Below are positions 25,551-36,790 of a stretch of 64,000 nucleotides of DNA, one piece after another. The notes beneath the pieces were generated by a model that made no database searches, was not told the DNA's origin, and saw nothing but the letters and a program-made list of their open reading frames with translations. The DNA comes from Chondrosia reniformis (Eukaryota > Porifera > Demospongiae > Chondrillida > Chondrillidae): contig OX359195.1 in the NCBI GenBank assembly GCA_947172415.1, positions 6,875,001-6,939,000 on the forward strand. Reading direction: 5' to 3'. Positions within the stretch are counted from its first letter, which is position 1. Every line of letters begins with the position of its first letter. A program made the translations under genes and the position numbers.

Positions 25551-26455
25551 ATGGCGGAAGGGGAGAGCCATCCAGTTCCAGTTATCCCAATTGCAAGGAT
25601 CCCGATAACGCATAATCCACCAGTTGGCAAGTTTGTCCACTCAGATACCAAATCGACTCCGCCCAAATCTGATACAGAAGAAAAGCAAAAACTTCTTCAA
25701 CTTCCCGTAACCAGGGTGCGTAGCGTGATGAAGTGTGCACCAGAAGTTACCAATATTAACCAAGAGAGCGTCGTTGTCATGACCAAAGCTGCTGTAAGGA
25801 CGCGGATAAATACAAATCTCATCTATTCTACACCGACATACCTTTATAACTCTGTCACGGTATCTAAGTCTGGAGATATAGGCATAAATGTTTATCAATG
25901 AATGTTCAATAGTAGACAAATGATATAATTATAAATACTACACGTTTCTTGCGGTAGTCAATCATAACATTTCAGTTTCTTCTGGTCACTTTTAGGAATT
26001 ATTTATCCAATACTTTTCAAAGCAAGCCAGCTACCACACAACAAAACAGAAAAGAGTTGTCATTGATTACGATGACTTAGGTTCGCAACTTGACGACAGC
26101 ATAGTCTCTGTATGCGTAAGGTGTTTTTACTTTATGTTTCTTAGCTGATTGTGTGCAAACGGACAGTTTTAAGCTTAGATTTCTCAATGGTGGGTGCCAA
26201 GTGGTGTTAAATGGAAGTGCATATAGTGATTTTGTACTGTCAAATGTTCATTTGCAAGATAAACTTGCTATGTCCATTGATAATTTTTACATTTTTCTTC
26301 TTTTAACAACATTAGATGTGGTACCTCAAAAGATATCTGCAAAAGAGGCATTGGAGTATTATTACAACACTGTCAAGCTTGCAAAGACACCTGAAGAACT
26401 GCAACCAGCATCACGTACAGAAGGACATTCCACCAGCGGTGGTGGCTCTCCGTGA
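25551..26455 (+). CDS. CHRAC1: CHRAC1-like histone-fold protein (CHRAC-15)
   Basis: Exons 25551-25793, 25996-26115, proposed microexon 26174-26189, and 26316-26455; 519 nt, 172 aa. The histone fold begins LPVTRVRSVMKCAPEV and continues with NQESVVVMTKAAELFIQYF and YDDLGSQL, closely matching CHRAC1 (LPLSRIRVIMKSSPEV in human, from memory). DVVPQKI corresponds to the family's DILPKKI. CHRAC1 pairs with POLE3 in the CHRAC chromatin-remodelling complex. Without the 16-nt microexon the last exon would be read out of frame; with it the peptide reads SVCLRFLNDVVPQKI, which resembles the family. The gene begins about 300 bp after KDM1B on the same strand. Confidence 0.85.
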
Positions 26456-26799
26456 TTTATTAATATTCTTACTCCTTTTAATTTTAATTTATGATTTCAG
26501 TTCAAATTGTTTTTTTTTTTTCAAAATGATACAATTAATGACATCTTTAAGCCTATCCCGTGCTGATTGATGGTATTATACTGTCTGTATTGTAATTTAC
26601 ATATAAATGCAGTTTGAATTGTTCACACTTTTCAGTGGATTTTGGTACATTTACTAGCATGCACAGTTGAATCAGAAACAATATTTAATTAAGTACAAGC
26701 AAGTAATTACAATTGATCTATAGCTATCAATAGCAAAATCAATATTGAAAGCTAGTATACACAGTGCATGTTAAACAAGCCGTTTAATTTGAGACAGAC
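26456..26799. other. Convergent 3' region between CHRAC1 and the 481-aa gene
   Basis: A T-run at about 26509-26520 and AT-rich sequence. No gene seen. Confidence 0.5.
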
Positions 26800-28245
26800 T
26801 TAGTCTATGGTAGCAAATATGATAAAGTGCTCTCCAGTGAAGTCATAATCTTCTGGTATATCGCATTGATCTGCACTTCTAGTAGTTACAACTTTTGAAT
26901 TCAGTGGCATGACAAAACGACAATTGATGATTGCATTTCCTTCCAATACTTTGTATTTTGACACAGTGTGTCGGAAAATGTAAACGGGAGGCCTACCGCA
27001 GTGACCATTTACCTTTAAGCTCCATATCCTCCAATCCTCACCAAGAACGGTATTTGGAGGAAGCTCTTGAACTGAAAATTCAAATGGCTCTACTGGGAAT
27101 CGTAGGGTCTTGTCATCCACCAAATATGGTGCTGAACATTTAGATTCATTTGAGAGTGGATCTTCTGCAGGTTTCTTTTCAAGCTTTGCCTCCCAAGCAG
27201 GATCGCCATATAGTACTACGTTATCCATGTCAAATATTAGACCCTTACTTGTCTCTCCTTTGGAGATGTATTTAGTGTAAAGTGTTGCAAGCAAGGCTTG
27301 CTGATTTGCAAAAAAAGATTCAGAAAATGAATAGATTCCAGGACTACCAAAGAAATATCGGTGCATTCCCCACCCTCCATAGCCAAACCAGGTTGAAACG
27401 ATATATCCCATCAGTTGGACCACTCTGGCAGTGTGCTGTAAAGCAAGGGCCATACTGCTGCTATCAGAGATCAATCCTACCAGGCAATTCCCAGTAGCAC
27501 AGAAAATTTTTGGGTTGCTACCCCTGGGGGAGGGTATGGTAAAACTCTCTCCGAACTTTGTGACAGCTTGCAGTCTCCCTTCACTTAAAGAAACAAATTT
27601 TCCGTTCGCCAGACCTATGCTGAAGTCACGATTAGAGGCATGCCCACTATTTACAATCATGTCTACTCCCTGATCACCGCCACTTAATCTAGGGGGAAAT
27701 ATTTCTTCCACTAAGGTTTTCGTAACATCTTCACTTTTTTTCTTTATTATCTCATTTGAGCCGATCTTTTTGTGATAGGATACTCCAGTATTAAAGTCGC
27801 AGTACCAACTTCCTGATTCAAAAAGATTCAGATTTAACATCGTGCCACCAAGTATACGGCGAACAGTCAGCGGCTCTTGTTCAATAGTGAAACGAACGTC
27901 GTCTTCTTCGAAACCGGTTAAAATGGCCCATATTGTATCTCCATACGGGTTGGACGGATCAATTTCACGAGTTAAGCAGTTGACTGTTCTCACATAATCA
28001 GCTGTACACTCGTCGTAGAGGGCAATAAAGCACGTATAAGAAGGTCTGGCTTGACGCAGCGAACTTAGGGCTTCCAGTACATTCTTGCTATACTCAATTA
28101 CCGACACTCCCTTCGGCCACTTCGTTTGATATTTTCCCACCAACAAATCTATAGTGTTACTCCATTTTTGTTTCGTATTCGACGAACTTACAATGGAATA
28201 CATCACCTTCGAATTACGGGTGCTCTCTAGATCTCCTGTAGCCAT
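26800..28245 (-). CDS. Intronless bacterial-like protein, candidate clan CD-like cysteine peptidase fold
   Basis: 481 aa in a single exon among intron-rich neighbours. Motifs in order: YTCFIALYDECTADYVRTVN, the YGDTIWAILTG block, a possible catalytic His in VNSGHASNRDFSIG (His202), a possible nucleophile Cys in CATGNCLVGLI (Cys249/Cys254), TWFGYGGWG, SFFANQQALLATLY and VLYGDPAWEAKL. By recollection this block order characterises an uncharacterised bacterial family (planctomycete-like genomes) in which the His and Cys motifs resemble gingipain/caspase-type peptidases. No signal peptide or membrane helix is evident. The start at 28245 has a short upstream region shared with CCDC43. The peptidase role is inference; horizontal transfer is supported by gene structure and motif resemblance only. 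Confidence 0.75.
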   Translation of the reverse strand: MATGDLESTRNSKVMYSIVSSSNTKQKWSNTIDLLVGKYQTKWPKGVSVIEYSKNVLEALSSLRQARPSYTCFIALYDECTADYVRTVNCLTREIDPSNPYGDTIWAILTGFEEDDVRFTIEQEPLTVRRILGGTMLNLNLFESGSWYCDFNTGVSYHKKIGSNEIIKKKSEDVTKTLVEEIFPPRLSGGDQGVDMIVNSGHASNRDFSIGLANGKFVSLSEGRLQAVTKFGESFTIPSPRGSNPKIFCATGNCLVGLISDSSSMALALQHTARVVQLMGYIVSTWFGYGGWGMHRYFFGSPGIYSFSESFFANQQALLATLYTKYISKGETSKGLIFDMDNVVLYGDPAWEAKLEKKPAEDPLSNESKCSAPYLVDDKTLRFPVEPFEFSVQELPPNTVLGEDWRIWSLKVNGHCGRPPVYIFRHTVSKYKVLEGNAIINCRFVMPLNSKVVTTRSADQCDIPEDYDFTGEHFIIFATID

Positions 28246-28578
28246 GATTGTAGATCTTGATATATATCGTACTACAGGAAACGAATGTTCGAATGAAAAG
28301 CTATGGTTTTTATAAGGACGAGTCTACTAATAGAAACTCGTGAGGCGCCCCCATGCATGAAATTCGAACTACTTGCTGGTTGGTTCTCAGATATCCGGTT
28401 CCGGTCCGTAGTCCTTTATGAGGATCAGCTGATACTCAGCTGACTCAAGTTAAATGGAAGCATATCTATGATGGAAGATAAGATATAGATGTGTATGAAT
28501 CGTGTGTTTTTCGAAGTAGATATCCTCACAAAGTTTGAGACGTAATCCTATAGCGCACCTTTCAGAGAATTCTTACAA
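28246..28578. promoter_or_regulatory. Bidirectional promoter region
   Basis: 333 bp between the starts of the divergent 481-aa gene and CCDC43. No clear TATA box. It contains an E-box-like CAGCTGA pair (near 28427 and 28438). Confidence 0.4.
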
Positions 28579-30162
28579 ATGGCGAAACAGTCGGGCGACG
28601 TATCTTTCGAAGAGTGGTTGTCTGACCTGTTTCTTGTGAATGACATAGATGCTGAAGTGTATTTGAGTTATGTCCTGGGAATCCTATCCGAGGATGAGGA
28701 GATGGAGGACGATCTCGCAGCTTCACTGGAAGAGACGCTAGCTGGAGCGATGGTAAGGAGAAAATCGTTATAATTTATGAGATAAGGCCTTGAACTTAAC
28801 TGATGAGTACTTTGGTGAAGTAAAAATACCTCTTCGGTGTCAATTTATATCTATGAAGTTAAAAAATAAAATAATTGGTTCAGATATTCCAGGGGAGTGT
28901 TTCCAGAGTCTCTCTTGAATTGAAGTTAAATAAATATATTTTATGATTGACACCAAGGAATATTTAAGTGATTTAGTTTGTAGTCCTCAATGACTAGTGG
29001 AGTGTCTGTATGTTGTTGACTCTCCAACTCATACTAGTCTATCTGTTATCACACTGCAGGATGATTCGAACAGTATTGACACTTCCTCTCTCTGCCAGCA
29101 AATTGTACAGAAATGGTCCAGTACCCATAGAGTGTGTAAAAGTGAAGACACAAAGAATGTTCAAAAAGGTGTACAGTATTTATAAACATTGGGCCATATA
29201 CATACAGTCAATTGTTTATTTTTTATAATTGTTAGTCACCATAGCAACCTACACATCTACAGATTAGTATTTACCACTTAATGTGGCTTGCTGTAGACTC
29301 GGAGGCCATATTGACCAGGCTCTATGAAGAGTCACTGGACAGCCAGAAGTGCCAACTGAAAGAGAACCCTAGCTCCAAACCAGCAACCATACAGAACAAG
29401 CTGACTGAAGAAGAAAAGAGGAGAATGGTTGTCCTCTATGGAAATCAGTCCGAGGAAGAATGTGACATGTATCCTTCCACCTATCACAACCAGCCTTATT
29501 CTCATGTCTAAACCTTCATAAGCAACCTTATTCTCATGTCTTAACCTTCACAATCAGCCTTATTCTCATCTCTTAACCTTCACAAGCAGCCTTATTTTAA
29601 TGTCTTAACCTTCACAAGCAGCCTTATTCTCATGTCTTAACCTTCACAATCAGCCTTATTCTCATGTCTTAACCTTCACAAGCAGCCTTATTCTCATCTC
29701 TTAACCTTCACAATCAGCCTTATTCTCATCTCTTAACCTTCACAATCAGCCTTATTCTCATGTCTTAACCTTCACAAGCAGCCTTATTTTAATGTCTTAA
29801 ACTTCCTTATTGTAATGTGTTAAGTTGTGTTTCTGTGTTTCCTTGACGACACCCAAGTGACTTGGATGATGGAGATGATCAAGATCGGTTAACAAAGTGT
29901 CTCAAAAGTGAGTAACCTCAGCTACTGTCAAAGGTTTTTCTAAGCATACGTAATAATGCAGTACTGTTTGTTAGGTCTGGAGGCTAAACCTAATGCCCAG
30001 CTGGTTGAGGAGCAGCAAAAGGCCCACAGAGAGAAGCTAAAGCAGGACCACACAGCCAGGGTGGAGAGAGACAAACAGAGTAGACAAAAACAGCTCCAAA
30101 AGGAACAAGAGAGAAAAGATCGTGAAAAGAAAAGAACTCAGAAACAGGAACGTCGGAGATGA
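28579..30162 (+). CDS. CCDC43: CCDC43 family coiled-coil protein
   Basis: Exons 28579-28752, 29060-29168, 29297-29468, 29858-29907 and 29975-30162; 693 nt, 230 aa (human about 224). The N-terminal PWI-like helix block reads FEEWLSDLF and VYLSYVLGILSEDEE; the middle has LTEEEKRRMVVLYGNQSEEE; the C-terminus is a highly charged single helix ending EKKRTQKQERRR, which is the family's signature tail. Function is poorly defined. The 29468/29858 junction is the least certain, because two donor positions are possible. Intron 3 is occupied by a minisatellite. Confidence 0.85.
29485..29812. repeat. Minisatellite, about 32-bp unit x 10
   Basis: Direct copies of a unit with core CAGCCTTATTCTCATGTCTT filling CCDC43 intron 3. 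Copies vary by single bases (AAGCAGC/AATCAGC, CTCATG/CTCATC). Confidence 0.9.
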
Positions 30163-30334
30163 TGCATGGCTTTGAATTACGAGAAATATTTGTTTAAAAT
30201 ATTTGCAACTACAATTCATTCTGTTTGTGTGTTTGTTATTTGGTCCCTTTAAATCACTTCAGAGACTCAGCTCATCTTACACATCCCTTAGCCAATTACG
30301 TATTTGTGTGAAGCAATTGAACTTTCTGGGATCT

Positions 30335-32230
30335 AACACTGTAAAATGGAAAGATATGAAGCTAAAACTTGGTGTCAGCATTCACAGACATGTATAAAAC
30401 ATTTCCAATGAGAATTTGAAATTTTCATAAATCTTTACATTTGCCCTATCTCTCACCATACATTAATTTGGTATTCCAGTATATTAATGTACATTTGGTA
30501 CTCTAACTCTGTCAAATGGATAGATATGAAGCTCAAACTTGGTGTCAGCATTCACAGACATGTATGAAACATTTCCAATGAGAATTTGAAATTTTCATAA
30601 ATCTTTACATTTGCCCTACGTATCTCTCACCATACATTAATTTGGTATACCAGTATATTAATGTACATTTGGTGCTCTAACTCTGTCAAATGGAAAGATA
30701 TGAATTCGAAGTTCAAACTTGGTGTAGCCATTCACAGATATGTATAAAATATTTCCAATGAGAATTTGAAATTTTCATAAATCTTTACATTTGCCCTATC
30801 TCTCACCATACATTAATTTGGTATACCAGTATATTAATGTACATTTGGTACTCTAACTCTGTCAAATGGAAAGATATGAAGTTCAAACTTGGTGTAGGCA
30901 TTCACAGATATGTATAAAATATTTCCAATGAGAATTTGAAATTTTCATAAATCTTTACATTTGCCCTATCTCTCACCATACATTAATTTGGTATTCCAGT
31001 ATATTATTGTATATTTGGTGCTCTAACTCTGTCAAATGGATAGATATGAATTCGAAGCTCACACTTGGTGTCAGCATTCACAGACATGTATGAAACATTT
31101 CCAATGAGAATTTGAAATTTTCATAAATCTTTACATTTGCCCTATCTCTCACCATACATTAATTTGGTATTCCAGTATATTAATGTATATTTGGTGCTCT
31201 AACTCTGTCAAATGGATAGATATGAAGCTCAAACTTGGTGTCAGCATTCACAGACATGTATGAAACATTTCCAATGAGAATTTGAAATTTTCATAAATCT
31301 TTACATTTGCCCTATCTCTCACCATACATTAATTTGGTATACCAGTATATTAATGTACATTTGGTGCTCTAACTCTGTCAAATGGAAAGATATGAAGTTC
31401 AAACTTGGTGTAGGCATTCACAGATATGTATAAAATATTTCCAATGAGAATTTGAAATTTTCATAAATCTTTACATTTAATTTGCCCTACGCATCTCTCA
31501 CCATACATAAATTTGGTATTCCAGTATATTAATGTATATTTGGTGCTCTAACTCTGTCAAATGGATAGATATGAATTCGAAGCTCACACTTGGTGTCAGC
31601 ATTCACAGACATGTATGAAAAATTTCCAATGAGAATTTGAAATTTTCATAAATCTTTACATTTGCCCTATCTCTCACCATACATTAATTTGGTATTCCAG
31701 TATATTAATGTACATTTGGTACTCTAACTCTGTCAAATGGAAAGATATGAAGCTCAAACTTGGTGTCAGCATTCACAGACATGTATGAAACATTTCCAAT
31801 GAGAATTTGAATTTTTCATAAATCTTTACTTTTGCCCTATCTCTCACCATACATACATTATTTGGTATACCAGTATATATATTAATGTACATTTGGTACT
31901 CTAACTCTGTCAAATGGAAAGATGTGAAGCTACAACTTGGTGTCAGCATTCACAGACATGTATGAAACATTTCCAATGAGAATTTGAAATTTCCATAAAT
32001 CTTTACATTTGCCCTATCTCTCACCATACATTAACTTTGTATATATAGTAATAATTTAAAGTACATTATATTAAGGGCTGTAACTCTTCCAAATGGAGAG
32101 ATATGTATCTAAAACTCTATCTCAGTATTCACAGAGATGTATGTAAGGTTTCCAATGAGTTTTGCAAATTTTGAAATCAGGTCAAATTTGCCCTATCTCC
32201 CACCATACATTAACTAACCCTAATTGCGTA
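30335..32230 (+). repeat. Satellite array, F orientation, about 172-bp monomers
   Basis: About ten or eleven head-to-tail monomers, each with GTCAAATGGAAAGATATGAA, CATTCACAGACATGTATGAA and GCCCTATCTCTCACCATAC. The last full monomer before the core element (about 32040-32210) is a distinct subtype (CTCTATCTCAGTATTCACAG). Low divergence between units indicates recent amplification. Confidence 0.9.
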
Positions 32231-33240
32231 ATACTATAATGGCCGACCATGAGTAGGTGTAAGAGTGAAAATGCGGTACTGTATATATTTTTGAAAATTA
32301 GAACTCTTTGAAAGATTTCTTATACACATGGATATGCACTGTGAAGTACTTGATTGTTGTTGATGCAGTATCTATCCACATATATTATATGGATGTCGTT
32401 AAAATGAAATTTTGCCAATCGACGGCCAACGAAACTCCAAAGAAGAAAAGTTGGACCATACCGAACGCTACCATCCACGACGCTCAGAGGCCGGGATCGG
32501 TGGTAACGCTCTGCCGAGTTGAGCTTTGGGTGTCACTTGCGTGAGAAGAACCAGTTCTTCTCGATATGGCCGACTCATATGAATCCTAAGATATCAGATG
32601 CCAATCCCACATTACGTGGAACCCCCCCGAAATCCGGATTATTGGTGAGCACGTCTCTATGGCACCAACCGATTAGGAGACAGCTTCAGAGTCTAAGCGC
32701 TACCAACCCCTATGGGAACCGCTACCACCATAGAGATGTGTCCAGGTAGGCCTACTTTATAAGGTTTTTTGCCTCTATTTAAACCACAAAATTTCGAAAG
32801 AAAACGGTTGTGGTTGGCGCTATTCCATACTTAAGAATAGGGTATTTTCGAGAAAAATATGGTCCACTTATTTAAAGTTAATTACAGATCAGGGCATCGT
32901 TTCAAGCAATTTTGCACATATGTTCCGTATTTGTGGTCCATCTCGAAACAGGAGAAAATGGATAAAATCCTGTATGTGTCTTCATAAGCCGAGGAGAACG
33001 GCATTTCTGGTGCCGTGTAGAAACGATTTTAGCGAGAGGTGTTCCGATATCAACGTTTAATACTATAACCAGTCACATTCAACCTCAATTGCTGTAAAAC
33101 GATATCGCCTACTTACTTCTATATAGATTCATTCTGATAGGAGGGTTTGAACTGTCTCTGTGTATTTCTAGTTGGTCCCATGCATGTAAAACCTTTTGCC
33201 TTCAAGTGTTCCGATATTTTATATGAACGTATCGCACGAT
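32231..33240 (+). repeat. Core element A1 (about 1 kb) embedded in the satellite
   Basis: Begins ATACTATAATGGCCGACCAT and ends near GTATCGCACGAT. Its near-invariant segment spans about 32418-32770. Within it are a perfect 9-bp hairpin (GAGAAGAAC at 32543-32551, GTTCTTCTC at 32554-32562), distant arms TCTCTATGG (32654-32662) and CCATAGAGA (32728-32736), palindromes AATCCGGATT (32631) and GTAGGCCTAC (32746), and a T6 run at its right edge. TTATATGG lies about 35 bp upstream. Short ORFs cross it but show no recognisable domain. Confidence 0.8.
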
Positions 33241-34608
33241 ATACATTTACTGTACTATATATATAGTAATTTTAATTTTAGTACTGTAACTCTGTCAAAT
33301 AAAAGATATGAAGTTCAAACTTGGTGTAGGCATTCACAGATATGTATATATTCCAATGAGAATTTGAAATTTTCTTAAATCTTTTCCTTTGCCCTATCTC
33401 TCACCATACATTAATTTGGTATTCCAGTATATTAATGTACATTTGGTGCTCTAACTCTGTCAAATGGAAAGATATGAAGCTAAAACTTGGTGTCAGCATT
33501 CACAGACATGTATGAAACATTTCCAATGAGAATTTGAAATTTTCATAAATCTTTACATTTGCCCTATCTCTCACAATACATTAATTTGGTATTCCAGTAT
33601 ATTAATGTACATTTGGTACTCTAACTCTGTCAAATGGAAAGATATGAAGCTACAACTTGGTGTCAGCATTCACAGACATGTATAAAACATTTCCAATGAG
33701 AATTTGAAATTTTCATAAATCTTTACATTTGCCCTATCTCTCACCATACATTAATTTGGTATTCCAGTATATTAATGTACATTTGGTACTCTAACTCTGT
33801 CAAATGGAAAGATATGAAGCTACAACTTGGTGTCAGCATTCACAGACATGTATAAAACATTTCCAATGAGAATTTGAAATTTTCATAAATCTTTACATTT
33901 GCCCTATCTCTCACCATACATTAATTTGGTATTCCAGTATATTAATGTACATTTGGTACTCTAACTCTGTCAAATGGAAAGATATGAAGCTCAAACTTGG
34001 TGTCAGCATTCACAGACATGTATGAAACATTTCCAATGAGAATTTGAAATTTTCATAAATCTTTACATTTGCCCTACGTATCTCTCACCATACATTAATT
34101 TGGTATACCAGTATATTAATGTACATTTGGTGCTCTAACTCTGTCAAATGGAAAGATATGAAGTTCACACTTGGTGTAGGCATTCACAGATATGTATAAA
34201 ATATTTCCAATGAGAATTTGAAATTTTCATAAATCTTTACATTTGCCCTACGTATCTCTCACCATACATTAATTTGGTATACCAGTATATTAATGTACAT
34301 TTGGTGCTCTAACTCTGTCAAATGGAAAGATATGAAGTTCACACTTGGTGTAGGCATTCACAGATATGTATAAAATATTTCCAATGAGAATTTGAAATTT
34401 TCATAAATCTTTACATTTGCCCTATCTCTCACCATACATTAATTTGGTATTCCAGTATATTAATGTACATTTGGTGCTCTAACTCTGTCAAATGGAAAGA
34501 TATGAAGCTCAAACTTGGTGTCAGCATTCACAGACATGTATAAAACATTTCCAATGAGAATTTGAAATTTTCATAAATCTTTACATTTGCCCTATCTCTC
34601 ACCATACG
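33241..34608 (+). repeat. Satellite array, F orientation
   Basis: About eight monomers continuing the same family after a 16-bp palindrome (TACTATATATATAGTA, 33253-33268). Ends in a palindromic join where F meets R (34605-34620, GCCCTATC...TAGGGCAAA). Confidence 0.9.
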
Positions 34609-35786
34609 TAGGGCAAATATGAACAAAATTTGAAACTTCTGAAACTCTTTGGAAATGTTTCATACATGTCTGTGAATGCTGACATCAAGTATTAGCTTTA
34701 CATCTTACTGTTTGATGGAGTTACGTCCCTTAATGTACATTAAAATCTATCATATAAGTTTAATGTATGGTGAGAGATTGGGCAAATATGAACAAAAATT
34801 AAAACTTCTAAAACTCTTTGGAAATGTTTCATACATGTCTGTGAATGCTGAAATCAAGTAGTAGCCTCACATCTTGCTGTTTGTTGGAATTACGGCCCTT
34901 AATGTACTTTAAAATCTACCATATAAGTTTAATGTATGGTGAGAGATAGGGCAAATATGAACAAAAATTAAAACTTCTAAAACTCTTTGGAAATGTTTCA
35001 TACATGTCTGTGAATGCTGAAATCAAGTAGTAGCCTCACATCTTGCTGTTTGTTGGAATTACGGCCCTTAATGTACTTTAAAATCTACCATATAAGTTTA
35101 ATGTATGGTGAGAGATAGGGCAAATATGAACAAAAATTAAAACTTCTAAAACTCTTTGGAAATGTTTCATACATGTCTGTGAATGCTGAAATCAAGTAGT
35201 AGCCTCACATCTTGCTGTTTGTTGGAATTACGGCCCTTAATGTACTTTAAAATCTACCATATAAGTTTAATGTATGGTGAGAGATAGGGCAAATATGAAC
35301 AAAAATTAAAACTTCTGAAACTCTTTGGAAATGTTTCATACATGTCTGTGAATGCTGAAATCAAGTATTAGCTTCACATCTTGCTGTTTGTTGGAGTTAC
35401 GACCCTTAATGTACATTAAAATCTACCACACAAAGTTAATGTACGTATGGTGAGAGATAGGGCAAATATGAACAAAATTTGAAACTTCTGAAATTCTTTG
35501 GAAATGTTTCATACATGTCTGTGAATGCTGACATCAAGTATTAGCTTCACATCTTACTATTTGAAGGAGTTACGATCCTTAATGTACACTAATATCTGCC
35601 CTACAAAGTTAATGTATGGTGAGAGATAAGGCAAATATGAACAAATATTGAAACTTATAAAACTGTTTGGAAATGTTTCATACATGTCTGTGAATGCTGA
35701 CATCAAGTATTAGCTTCATATGTTGGTGTTTGAAAGAGTTACAGCAATAAATGTGTATTATATTTATATATACGATAATTGTACAA
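34609..35786 (-). repeat. Satellite array, R orientation
   Basis: About seven monomers of the same family inverted relative to the F block (GGTGAGAGATAGGGCAAATA, TTTCATACATGTCTGTGAAT). Several consecutive units are nearly identical. Confidence 0.9.
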
Positions 35787-36790
35787 TACTATAAATGGCC
35801 GACCGTGAGTAGGTACCAAATGCGATACTATAATATATGTATATCCGAATAACTAGAGCGCTTCCAAAGATTTCTTATACACATGGATATGCACTGTATA
35901 GTACTTGATTGTTGTTGAAGCAGTATTTATCCACATACATTATATGGATGTCGTTAAAGTGAAAATTTGTCGATCGACGGCCAACGAAACTCCAAAGAAG
36001 AAAAGTTGGACCATACCGAACGCTACCATCCACGACGCTCAGAGGCCGGGATCGGTGGTAACGCTCTGCCGAGTTGAGCTTTGGGTGTCACTTGCGTGAG
36101 AAGAACCAGTTCTTCTCGATATGGCCGACTCATATGAATCCTAAGATATCAGATGCCAATCCCACATTACGTGGAACCCCCCCGAAATCCGGATTATTGG
36201 TGAGCACGTCTCTATGGCACCAACCGATTAGGAGACAGCTTCAGAGTCTAAGCGCTACCAACCTCTATGGGAACCGCAACCACCATAGAGATGTGTCCAG
36301 GTAGGCCTACTTTATAAGGTTTTGCGCTTCTATTTAAACAACAAAATTTCAAAAGGAAACGATTGTGGTTGGCGCTATTCCATACTTAAGAATAGGGTAT
36401 TTGCGAGAAAAATGTAGTCAAATTATATCAAGTTAATTCGGGATCAGTGCATCGTTCCAAGCCATTTTAAAGGTATATCCAGTATTTGTGGTTCATCTAG
36501 AAACTGGGAAAAATGGATAGAATCCTGTAAGTGTCTTGATTGGCGGAGGAGAACTACTTTTCTGGTCCCATGTAGAAACGATTTTAGCGAGAGGTGTTCC
36601 GATATGAAGGTAAACTAGTATAACCAGCCACACTCAATCTCAATTGCTGTAATAGTATAATGGCTACCTGCCTCTATATAAAGGCCTTCAGATAGCTGCG
36701 TTCTGGACTGTCCCTGCGTGTTTCTGGTTGTCCCATTCATGTCAAATCATTTTAACTTGGTATGCCGATAATTTCCATAATAGTATCGCA
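35787..36790 (+). repeat. Core element B1
   Basis: Same organisation as A1, with the invariant segment at about 35973-36323 and only a T4 run at its end. Short inverted ends: TGCGATACTAT near 35822 and ATAGTATCGCA at 36780. Flanks outside the segment differ from A1 by many substitutions. Confidence 0.8.

Noticed and set aside
32308-32749. Overlapping ORFs of 60-78 aa repeated in each core element as possible conserved small proteins
   Set aside because: They recur only because the DNA segment recurs. No domain is recognisable, two frames are equally open, and the T-run and inverted repeats fit an RNA or structural DNA better.
32418-32770. 5S rRNA, tRNA-derived SINE or spliceosomal snRNA as identity of the invariant segment
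   Set aside because: No A/B box pair in the right spacing, no 5S internal control region, and no U1/U2/U6 signature found on either strand.
30335-34608. CRISPR-like or rDNA spacer array
   Set aside because: Monomers abut without unique spacers, and no rRNA sequence is present.
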